Source: Amycolatopsis nigrescens CSC17Ta-90
GTDB lineage: Bacteria > Actinomycetota > Actinomycetes > Mycobacteriales > Pseudonocardiaceae
NCBI RefSeq assembly: GCF_000384315.1
Contig: NZ_ARVW01000001.1
Coordinates: forward strand, 3,596,157-3,660,156
DNA: 64,000 nucleotides
Reading direction: 5' to 3'
A model generated the notes under the pieces. It was not told the DNA's origin. It was given only the letters and a program-made list of their open reading frames with translations, and searched no databases. This document shows, piece after piece, positions 40,659-47,591 of the stretch; the first letter of the stretch is position 1, and each line of letters starts with the position of its first letter. Both the position numbers and the translations under genes were made by a program.

Positions 40659-41669
40659 ATGGTGGACCTCGCTGCGCGCTCGAAGGTGCGTGCTCCCGCG
40701 GTGGCCTTCGCGCTGCTGGCGCTGGCCGGGATCGTGCTGCTGTCCATCGCGATCGGCTCCAACCGGCTTTCCCTGGACGAGGTGCTGCACGGGCTGTTCG
40801 CCTACGACGGCAGCTACGCCGACGCCGTCATCCGCGACGACCGGCTGCCGCGCACCCTGCTCGGCGTGCTGGTGGGCATGGCGCTCGGGCTGGCCGGCGC
40901 GCTGATGCAGGCGATCACCAGGAACCCGGTCGCGGACCCCGGCCTGCTCGGGGTCAACCACGGCGCCGCGGTGGCGATCGTGGCCGCGTCCGCGGCCTTC
41001 GGCATCTCCGCGCCCGATCAGCTGGTCTGGTTCGCCTTCGTTGGCGCGCTCGGCGGCACCGCGCTGGTGTACGCGGTGGGCGGTGGCCGTGGCGCGGCCA
41101 GCCCGATCCGGCTGGTGCTGGCCGGGGTCGCCATCCAGGCCGTGTTCGCCGGGATCAACCAGGCCATGCAGGTGATCAACACGCACAACCTGGATCAGAT
41201 GCGGTTCTGGCTGGCGGGCTCGCTGGCGAACCGGGACGTCGACGCGCTCGGCGGGCTGCTGCCGTTCTTCGCCGCCGGGGTGGTGCTGGCGCTGCTGCTC
41301 GGCCGCGCGCTCAACGCGGTGGCGCTCGGCGAGGACGCCGCCACCGGCCTCGGCGCGAACCCGGCCGTCACCAGGCTGGTCGGCATGGTCGCGGTCGGCC
41401 TGCTCTGCGCGGCCGCCACCGCGGCCTGCGGGCCGATCGCGTTCATCGGGCTGATGATCCCGCACCTTGTCCGGCAGCTGGTCGGCCAGGACGAGCGCTG
41501 GGTGCTGGTGCTGTCCCTGCTGCTCGGACCGGTGCTGCTGCTCGGCTGCGACGTGCTGGGCAGGCTGGTCGGCGCCCCCGGTGAGGTCCAGGTCGGCATC
41601 GTGACCGACGTCGTCGGCGGGCTGGCCTTCCTGTTCGTCGCGCGGCGGCTGCGGGCGGTGCGGAAATGA
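40659..41669 (+). CDS. FecCD family iron-siderophore permease 1
   Basis: This 336-aa permease has about ten membrane helices. FecCD landmarks are RLPRTLLGVLVGMALGLAGALMQAITRNPVADPGLLG (about 62-98), RFWLAGSLANRD (about 185) and CGPIAFIGLMIPHLVRQLVG (about 255), the last containing the ATPase-coupling loop. It pairs with the next gene to form a heterodimeric channel. The ATG at 40659 is 12 nt after the iron box. No ATPase gene accompanies the operon here. Confidence 0.93.
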   Translation: MVDLAARSKVRAPAVAFALLALAGIVLLSIAIGSNRLSLDEVLHGLFAYDGSYADAVIRDDRLPRTLLGVLVGMALGLAGALMQAITRNPVADPGLLGVNHGAAVAIVAASAAFGISAPDQLVWFAFVGALGGTALVYAVGGGRGAASPIRLVLAGVAIQAVFAGINQAMQVINTHNLDQMRFWLAGSLANRDVDALGGLLPFFAAGVVLALLLGRALNAVALGEDAATGLGANPAVTRLVGMVAVGLLCAAATAACGPIAFIGLMIPHLVRQLVGQDERWVLVLSLLLGPVLLLGCDVLGRLVGAPGEVQVGIVTDVVGGLAFLFVARRLRAVRK

Positions 41670-42667
41670 GCCTGCGCGAACATCGGATCGTCGACCGCAA
41701 CGCGCTGGTGATCGGCGCGTTCATCCTGCTCACGCTGGCGCTGGCGGTGCTGTCCGTCGGCACCGGCGACTTCCCGCTGACGATAGGCGAAGTGCTGAAG
41801 ACCCTGGCCGGCCAGGGCAACAAGGCGCAGTACCTGGTGGTCACCGGGCGGCTGCCGCGGGTGCTGGTGGCGATCCTGGTCGGCGCCGCACTCGGCCTCG
41901 CCGGCGCGGTCTTCCAGACGCTGACCCGCAACCCGCTCGGCAGCCCGGACATCATCGGGTTCAGCACCGGCTCGGCCACCGGCGGCGTGGCCGTGATCGT
42001 GCTCATCGGCGGCGGCCCCGGCCCGGTCGCGATCGGCGCGCTGACCGGCGGGCTGCTCACCGCGGCGCTGGTGGCCGCGTTGTGCGCGCCGCACGGGCTG
42101 CTCAGCGGGCGGCTGCTGCTGATCGGCATCGCGGTCAGCTCGGTGCTCGTCGGGCTCAACTCCTACCTGCTCACCCGCACCACGGTGGAGGCGGCCAGCC
42201 AGGCGAGCACCTGGCTGGTCGGCAACCTGGCCGGCCGCGACTGGAGCTATCTGCTGCCGATCGGGGTGGCCATGGTGCTGCTGGTGCCCGCGGTGCTCGT
42301 CTGCGCCAAGCCGCTGCGGATGATGGAGATGGGTGACGACGCGGCGATCGGGGTCGGGGTGGACGTGCCGCGGCTGCGGCCGGTGCTGTTCGTGCTCGCG
42401 GTCGCGCTGACCGCGATGGCCACCGCCACCGCCGGTCCGGTCCCGTTCATCGCGCTGACCGCCCCGCAGATCGCCAAGCGGCTGACCAGGAAGCCGGGCC
42501 CGAACCTGGTCGCATCCGCCTTCCTCGGCTCCTGCCTGGTGGTCGCCGCGGACTACCTGGGACAGCGGCTGGTGAACGCGTCGCTGCTGCCGGTCGGGGT
42601 GGTCGCGGCCGCGTTGGGCGGCGCCTATCTGCTGTGGATGCTGATTTTCCAGCGAAAGACCCGCTAA
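41666..42667 (+). CDS. FecCD family iron-siderophore permease 2
   Basis: This 333-aa permease has about ten helices, with TGRLPRVLVAILVGAALGLAGAVFQTLTRNPLGSPDIIGF (about 64-102), TWLVGNLAGRDWSYLLP and GPVPFIALTAPQIAKRLT (about 252) as family motifs. The ATG overlaps the end of permease 1 by 4 nt. The coupling-loop motif differs from the usual GxIxFVGLxxPH in having TAPQ for the PH, which occurs in some actinobacterial siderophore permeases. An FbpC/FepC-like ATPase must come from elsewhere. Confidence 0.92.
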   Translation: MSLREHRIVDRNALVIGAFILLTLALAVLSVGTGDFPLTIGEVLKTLAGQGNKAQYLVVTGRLPRVLVAILVGAALGLAGAVFQTLTRNPLGSPDIIGFSTGSATGGVAVIVLIGGGPGPVAIGALTGGLLTAALVAALCAPHGLLSGRLLLIGIAVSSVLVGLNSYLLTRTTVEAASQASTWLVGNLAGRDWSYLLPIGVAMVLLVPAVLVCAKPLRMMEMGDDAAIGVGVDVPRLRPVLFVLAVALTAMATATAGPVPFIALTAPQIAKRLTRKPGPNLVASAFLGSCLVVAADYLGQRLVNASLLPVGVVAAALGGAYLLWMLIFQRKTR

Positions 42668-42699
42668 ACGTCCTTACCATGAGCCTGTGTCTTATTCAA

Positions 42700-42813
42700 A
42701 TGAGCGTTATGCACGGCCGCGAGTGCGCCCGCCGTCCGTGCGTCGCCGGCATCCAGCCGCCGCGAGCCACCCTCCGGGCGGCCCCCGTCGACTGGATAGT
42801 GCATAACCCTCAT
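42700..42813. promoter_or_regulatory. Widely spaced inverted repeat before the ArsR-like gene
   Basis: ATGAGCGTTATGCAC (42700-42714) and GTGCATAACCCTCAT (42799-42813) are complementary at 14 of 15 positions, 84 nt apart. The right copy runs into the start codon at 42812. They look like two half-sites of an autoregulator that could loop the promoter. Confidence 0.6.
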
Positions 42814-43777
42814 GCTGCGAATTCACTTCACGGCGGAGGACCTCGGGCGGATCCGGCTCGCCGAAGGTCCGGATCCGCTCTGGGAAGTGGTGCTCAGCCT
42901 GCACGTCCTGCAGACCGAGCGGCCGGTCCGGCCGTTCGACCGCTGGCGCCGCGCGGCACTGCGGCACTTCACGCCCGAGGTGCGTGAGTTGGCCTCGCTC
43001 ACCCCGGCGAAGGGCTATTCGGCGGATTTCCTCACCCCCGCCACGGCCGCCCCCGGGATCGACGCCGGCCTGGCCGGGATCGAGGACACCCCGGCCGAGC
43101 AGTTGCGCACCGACATCTCGCTGTTGTCCCGTCAGCAACGGCTGCCCGACTGGGCGGGCCGGCTCGCGGTCGGCGACCGGGCCGCCGTGGCGGCGGTGAC
43201 CAGGACCGTGCGCTCGTACTACACCGCGGCGCTGGCACCGCTATGGCCGGAGCTGGAGCAGAGCGCGGCCGCGGAACGGAACCGGTACGGGCAGCTCGCC
43301 TTCCACGGCGGCCTCAAGCTCGCGCTGGCCGAGTTGCATCCGACCGCGCGGTGGCGCGGGTCGGTGCTGGAGCTCGGTTATCCGGTGCACCAGGAGGTGC
43401 ATCTCGGCGGGCGCGGGCTGATCCTGACCCCGTCCTACTTCTGCCTCGGCCGGCCGATCACCTTCCGCGACCCTGGCCGGCCGCCGACCCTGGTCTATCC
43501 CATCTCGGCGACGGACAGCGGAGCACTGACCGGGGAGCGTCCCGGCGCCGCCGCGCTGGACGCGCTGTTCGGCCGCGGCCGGGCCAGGGTGCTGCGGGCC
43601 ATCGCCGAGCGGCCGCGGATCTCCACCACCGGGCTGGCCGGGCTGCTCGGCATTTCCGCCGCCGGGGCCAGTCAGCACGCCACCGTGCTGCGCACCGCCG
43701 GACTGATCTACACCACGCGGACCGGCGGCACCGCGCGGCACTCGCTCACCCTGCGCGGCCGTTCGCTGCTGCGCTGA
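42812..43777 (+). CDS. ArsR-like winged-helix regulator (DUF5937 type)
   Basis: This 321-aa protein has an N-terminal domain typical of DUF5937 regulators, LRIHFTAEDLGRIRLAEGPDPLWEVVLSLH, followed by a central beta-rich region (GGRGLILTPSYFCLGRPIT). The C-terminal 80 residues are an ArsR-type winged helix: GRARVLRAIAERPRISTTGLAGLLGISAAGASQHATVLRTAGL. This inverted order, with helix-turn-helix at the C-terminus, is usual for the group, which often controls an adjacent exporter; none is adjacent here. The inverted repeat overlapping its start suggests autoregulation. Confidence 0.82.
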   Translation: MLRIHFTAEDLGRIRLAEGPDPLWEVVLSLHVLQTERPVRPFDRWRRAALRHFTPEVRELASLTPAKGYSADFLTPATAAPGIDAGLAGIEDTPAEQLRTDISLLSRQQRLPDWAGRLAVGDRAAVAAVTRTVRSYYTAALAPLWPELEQSAAAERNRYGQLAFHGGLKLALAELHPTARWRGSVLELGYPVHQEVHLGGRGLILTPSYFCLGRPITFRDPGRPPTLVYPISATDSGALTGERPGAAALDALFGRGRARVLRAIAERPRISTTGLAGLLGISAAGASQHATVLRTAGLIYTTRTGGTARHSLTLRGRSLLR

Positions 43778-44668
43778 TCAGGCCGATTTCGCCTCGGATT
43801 CAGCGTCGACGGGTTCGATGTGCCGGTACCGGACGGCCAGCTGGGCCAGCCATCTTCTGGACTCCTCGTCGGACAGCGCGGCCCGGTCCAGCCTGGTCAG
43901 CAGCCGGCGGTAGACCAGCAGGTCGGCCGGGTTCTCCGCGAACAGCCCGGCGGTGGGCAGCGGGGTGTAGGCCACCGGCGGGTCGTCCGGGAAGTCCAGC
44001 ACGGAGAACCCGGAGCCGAGGGCGCCGAACGGCCCGGCCGAGGTGCGCACCAGCCGGATCAGGTAGCGCGGCCGGGTGGTGCCCGCCGCGGCCAGGTGCA
44101 TCAGCTGCTCGTGCATCACCAGGTGCCCGCCGACCACCGAGCGCACCGCGTGCTCGTGCACGAAGAACTCCAGCCGCCGGTCCCGCCGGCCGCGGGCCTG
44201 CCGCTGCCGCTCGGCCCTGGCGAGCACCCGCGACTCCACGACGTCGTCGGCCTGCCCGGCGGAGACGAGCAGCGCGCGGGTGTAGTCGCCGGTTTGCAGC
44301 AGGTCGGGCAGCACGGTCGGTTCGTAGCAGGTGATCGCGCTCGCGGCGGCCTCCTGCACGAGCAGCGAGCGCAGTTCTTCGGCCGGCTGCAGGCCGTAGG
44401 GCCGCAGCCAGTACCCCTTCGCCGGCCGCGCGATCTCCCGTACCCGTTCCACCTGACGGCGGCTGGTCCGGCAGCAGGCGAGGTACAGCAGAGCGTCCAC
44501 TTCGGACAGTGGGCGTTTGCCGTGCTCGGCGCGCGAGACCATGCTCGGTGACCAGCCCAGTGCCTCGGCGAGCTGCTGGCCGGTCAGCCCGGATGCCTCG
44601 CGGATTCTTCTCAGCTCGGCGCCGACCTCACGGCCACGGGCGTTCGATATGCGGGAGGATTCGTCCAT
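43778..44668 (-). CDS. XRE family regulator with Scr1/DUF5753 domain
   Basis: This 296-aa protein has a helix-turn-helix at residues 14-75 (VGAELRRIREASGLTGQQLAEALGWSPSMVSRAEHGKRPLS) and a DUF5753 domain (about 100-285) with SAITCYEPTVLPDLLQTGDYTRALL, FFVHEHAVRSVVGGHLVMHEQLMHL and FGALGSGFSVLDFPDDPPVAY. Unlike the copy at 27373, its base composition is typical of the genome and no DUF397 or DUF6879 partner lies beside it. The stop directly abuts that of the convergent ArsR-like gene. Target unknown. Confidence 0.9.
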   Translation of the reverse strand: MDESSRISNARGREVGAELRRIREASGLTGQQLAEALGWSPSMVSRAEHGKRPLSEVDALLYLACCRTSRRQVERVREIARPAKGYWLRPYGLQPAEELRSLLVQEAAASAITCYEPTVLPDLLQTGDYTRALLVSAGQADDVVESRVLARAERQRQARGRRDRRLEFFVHEHAVRSVVGGHLVMHEQLMHLAAAGTTRPRYLIRLVRTSAGPFGALGSGFSVLDFPDDPPVAYTPLPTAGLFAENPADLLVYRRLLTRLDRAALSDEESRRWLAQLAVRYRHIEPVDAESEAKSA

Positions 44669-44862
44669 TCCGCAAAACTAGAACGGTTTCCGCCGGCGGC
44701 GGGAGCGCGCCACGTCGAATTCACACGTATGTGCCCGGCTTGCACCATTGGCAATATTGAATCCCCTGGTCAAAGGCTTCTCGATGGGCGGTAGATCGAA
44801 TTGCGGATCCGCGCCTCGATAATTCACCCAATCCGCGACTGGCATTGCCAGGGGTGCAACGG

Positions 44863-45309
44863 TTATGCACCGTCGTCGCGCAGCGAGTGGATCATGCTTT
44901 GCAGGGTCCGGAACGCGTGCGCCTGTTCGGCCTCGGTCATGCCGGCCAGCATTCTGACCTCGACGGACCGGACCGCTGCGGTCGCTTTCTCCAGGTTCTG
45001 TCGGCCGCGGGGGGTGAGCCGGGTGGGAAGAACCTTCCCGACCGGTGCCTCCGCGGGCCTGGTCACGTAGCCGTCTCGTTCCAGGGTCTGGAGCAGCACG
45101 TTCATCGTCTGCCGGGTCACGAACGCGCCCCGCGCGAGCTCGGAGTTCGACAAGCCCGGTCGTTGAGCCAGCAGTTCGAGGCAGGAGTAGTGCGTCACGC
45201 TCATCCCGAGCGGCCGCAGCACCTCCTCCATGGCTGCGCGCAGGGCGCTCGACGCCTCTTTGAGCAGGTAGCCCAGTGACGTCTTCAGGTCGACACCGTC
45301 TTGACTCAT
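44863..45309 (-). CDS. MarR family regulator
   Basis: This 148-aa winged-helix regulator has MSVTHYSCLELLAQRPGLSNSELARGAFVTRQTMNVLLQTLERDGYVTR as the DNA-binding core (about 35-85) and a wing with PTRLTPRGR. It is divergent from a VOC-family gene. Two perfect TGTCAG-N4-CTGACA sites fill the shared promoter region, the first overlapping its own start codon, so it probably represses itself and the VOC gene until a ligand is bound. Confidence 0.92.
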   Translation of the reverse strand: MSQDGVDLKTSLGYLLKEASSALRAAMEEVLRPLGMSVTHYSCLELLAQRPGLSNSELARGAFVTRQTMNVLLQTLERDGYVTRPAEAPVGKVLPTRLTPRGRQNLEKATAAVRSVEVRMLAGMTEAEQAHAFRTLQSMIHSLRDDGA

Positions 45310-45351
45310 GTCAGTATCCTGACATAGATTGGCTGTGTCAGAAAGCTGACA
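45309..45351. promoter_or_regulatory. Two MarR operators
   Basis: TGTCAGTATCCTGACA (45309-45324) and TGTCAGAAAGCTGACA (45336-45351) share perfect arms TGTCAG and CTGACA with 4-nt spacers. Their centres are 27 bp apart. They lie between the MarR start and the VOC start, 20 nt before the latter. Confidence 0.88.
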
Positions 45352-45371
45352 CGATGAGAAGGAGCAACATC

Positions 45372-45740
45372 ATGCCCGCCACCGGTCCCGACTTCATCTC
45401 GCTCCAAGCGCGCGACCTCGACGTTTCGCAGGCGTTCTACGAGCAGTACCTCGGCCTCGTCCGCTCGCCGACCGGGCCTCCGCACGCCGTCGTCTTCGAG
45501 ACGAAGCCGATCGCGTTCGCGCTCCGCGACGTCATCCCCGGCACCGATCTCGCCTCCGTCGCTCAGCCGGGCATCGGTGCCGCGATTTGGCTCCACGCCA
45601 CCGACGTCCAGGCCATTCACGACGCTCTGGTCGCCGACGGTCACCCCATCGTCTCCGCACCGATCGACGGCCCCTTCGGCCGGACATTCACCTTCGCCGA
45701 CCCCGACGGCTACCGGATCACGCTCCACGACCGCACCTGA
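45372..45740 (+). CDS. VOC (glyoxalase/bleomycin-resistance/dioxygenase) family protein
   Basis: This 122-aa protein begins at the ATG at 45372, after GAAGGAG. It has the paired beta-alpha-beta-beta-beta units of the vicinal oxygen chelate fold: FISLQARDLDVSQAFYEQYLGL at the start and IWLHATDVQAIHDALVADGHP then GRTFTFADPDGYRITLHD at the end. The Glu of FETKPIAFAL and the terminal TLHD region are candidate metal ligands. Placement under a MarR operator suggests a detoxification or small-molecule resistance role; the substrate is unknown. Confidence 0.88.
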   Translation: MPATGPDFISLQARDLDVSQAFYEQYLGLVRSPTGPPHAVVFETKPIAFALRDVIPGTDLASVAQPGIGAAIWLHATDVQAIHDALVADGHPIVSAPIDGPFGRTFTFADPDGYRITLHDRT

Positions 45741-45752
45741 TGCGCAGAACAG

Positions 45753-46637
45753 CTAGGCCAGTCTGGTCAGCTGCACCGTGACGTCCAAAGTGGACTTACC
45801 GCCGCCGGTGAAGATGCCCTTCAGCGGTGCCACGTCCGCGTAGTCCCGGCCGGTCGCCACCCAGACGTGCCTCGGCCCGACCGCGATCGCGTTCGTCGGG
45901 TCGTGCGCCCACCAGCCGCCGGTCCACACGTCCACCCAGGCGTGCGACTCACCGGCCACCGTCTCGCCCAGCTTCGCCGACGGCCGGGTGTGCAGGTAGC
46001 CGGACACGTACCGCGACGGAATGCCGATCGAGCGCAGCATCACCAGTGTCACGTGCGCGTAGTCCTGGCACACGCCTTCGCGGGCTTTCCACGCGTCGGT
46101 CGCCGTGCTGTGCACCCCGGTGCTGCCCGGCCGGTAGGTCAGCTGCTCGTGCACCCACCCGGTGATCGCCAGCACCGCGTCCGCCGGGTCCTTGCCCTTG
46201 CGCAGGTCCTTCGCCACCGCGGCCAGCTCGCGGTCGCGCGGCGTGTACTTCGTCGGCGTCAGGAACTCCGTGTGCTCGTCGATCACCGCGTCCCCGCGCA
46301 GGTCCCGCCAGGTGGCGTCGCGGATCGGCTCGGCCGGCGGCTCGGTCTCCACCACCGAGGTCGCCAGCACGGTGAACGCGGTGTGCGGCGCGTGCAGGTC
46401 GAAGGAGGTGACCACCGAGCCCCAGTAGTCGGTGTACCGGTACGCCCTGGTCGCCGGGGTGGTCTCCACCCTGGTCGCGACCACGTTCTGCCGCCGGTCC
46501 GAGCGCGGGGTCAGCCTGGCCTCGTTGTAGGACTGGGTGGCCGGTCGCGCGTAGTGGTAGCCGGTGCTGTGCACCACCCGCAACTGCCAGCCCGGACCGT
46601 GGTCCGGCTTCGCCGGTTCGCTCGCCATCGAGTTCAC
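45753..46637 (-). CDS. Transglutaminase-like cysteine protein (ATP-grasp/alpha-E operon)
   Basis: This 294-aa protein has an N-terminal transglutaminase-associated domain (LRVVHSTGYHYARPATQSYNEARLTPRSD) and a C-terminal papain-like transglutaminase core with the catalytic triad Cys190 (REGVCQDYAHV), His232 (GESHAWVDVW) and Asp246 (WWAHDPTN). The GTG start overlaps the alpha-E stop (GTGA). It is last in the conserved trio with the alpha-E protein and a circularly permuted ATP-grasp, in which it is thought to act as a peptidase or amide-exchange enzyme on the ligase product. Confidence 0.9.
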   Translation of the reverse strand: MNSMASEPAKPDHGPGWQLRVVHSTGYHYARPATQSYNEARLTPRSDRRQNVVATRVETTPATRAYRYTDYWGSVVTSFDLHAPHTAFTVLATSVVETEPPAEPIRDATWRDLRGDAVIDEHTEFLTPTKYTPRDRELAAVAKDLRKGKDPADAVLAITGWVHEQLTYRPGSTGVHSTATDAWKAREGVCQDYAHVTLVMLRSIGIPSRYVSGYLHTRPSAKLGETVAGESHAWVDVWTGGWWAHDPTNAIAVGPRHVWVATGRDYADVAPLKGIFTGGGKSTLDVTVQLTRLA

Positions 46638-47581
46638 AGCGACACCTCCGCGCCGCGCCAGGCCACCCAGGGCGAGGTGTTGAAGTACTGCACGGACACC
46701 GCGTCCCCGATCTCCCGGATCGACTCCTGCAGCTCACCGAGCCGCTTCGGCAGATCTTCCAGCAGGTCCGAAGGCCGCAGGAATTCCAGCTCGCTGCGGG
46801 CCCTGCCGAGCAGCCGCAACGCCTCCGCCTTCTCGTTGCCCCGGCTGTTCAGCGACGGGTCGAGCTGGTTCAGGCAGTCCTCCGCCTGGCGCAGCGCGTG
46901 GAACACCGAGCGCGGGAACAGGGTGTCGCGCAGCAGGAACTGCACCACCCGCCCGGCGTCCAGCGCGCCGCGGTAGGTGCGCAGGTAGGTGTCCTGCGCG
47001 CCGGCCGAACGCAGCACGGTCACCCAGCCCGGCGAGGACGCCTTGTCTCCCACCCTGGACAGCAGCAGCCGGATCACCATGTCCGCCCGTTCCACCGACC
47101 GGCCGAGCACCATGAACAGCCAGCCGTCGTCCCTGCTCATGGTGGAGTCGGCCAGCCCGGCGAACATCGCCGCGCGTTCCTCCACAAAGGACAGAAAGGC
47201 GTGCGGCCCTGCCCTGCGGGCGTAGCGCTGCCGGTCCGGCACCGCGTTCCAGGTCGCGTTCAGGCACTCCCACAGCTCGGTGGAGACCACCTCGCGGGCG
47301 CCGCGGGTGTTCTCCCGCGCCGAGTTGATCGAGCCGACGATCGAACTGGCGTTGTCCTTGGCGTAGGCGACCAGCTCGGTCAGCTTCCACACGTCCAGCT
47401 CGGTCGGCCCGCCCGGCGGGATGCCGAGCACCGCGAGCAGCTGGCGGCTGGCGTGGTCCGGGTCGACGGTGGCGTCCTCCAGCAACTGGTGCACCGAGAC
47501 GTTCAGGATCCGCGCGGTGTCGTCCGCGCGTTCCACATAACGCCCGATCCAGTACAACGATTCGGCGTTCCGTGCCAGCAC
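46634..47581 (-). CDS. Alpha-E domain protein
   Basis: This 315-aa all-helical protein has the alpha-E signature at its start, MLARNAESLYWIGRYVERADDTARIL, repeated in part at about 165 (WLFMVLGRSVERADMVIRLL). Conserved Glu/Arg/Asp residues in both YVERAD-type motifs may form a ligand site between helices. The GTG at 47581 has GAGGAGG upstream and starts 10 nt after the ATP-grasp stop. The family always occurs with circularly permuted ATP-grasp and transglutaminase proteins, but its biochemical role is unknown. Confidence 0.92.
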   Translation of the reverse strand: MLARNAESLYWIGRYVERADDTARILNVSVHQLLEDATVDPDHASRQLLAVLGIPPGGPTELDVWKLTELVAYAKDNASSIVGSINSARENTRGAREVVSTELWECLNATWNAVPDRQRYARRAGPHAFLSFVEERAAMFAGLADSTMSRDDGWLFMVLGRSVERADMVIRLLLSRVGDKASSPGWVTVLRSAGAQDTYLRTYRGALDAGRVVQFLLRDTLFPRSVFHALRQAEDCLNQLDPSLNSRGNEKAEALRLLGRARSELEFLRPSDLLEDLPKRLGELQESIREIGDAVSVQYFNTSPWVAWRGAEVSL

Positions 47582-47591
47582 TACGACCTCC

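Noticed and set aside
42679..42811. Short frame MSLCLIQMSVMHGREC, considered as a Cys leader peptide before the ArsR-like gene
   Set aside because: No ribosome binding site, no terminator/antiterminator pair and no cysteine or sulphur genes downstream; the inverted half-sites explain the region better.
44669..44862. Possible regulatory hairpin between the XRE and MarR genes (CCCCTGG ... CCAGGGG)
   Set aside because: The 7-bp arms are almost 100 nt apart with no further pairing; such matches are expected by chance in GC-rich DNA.
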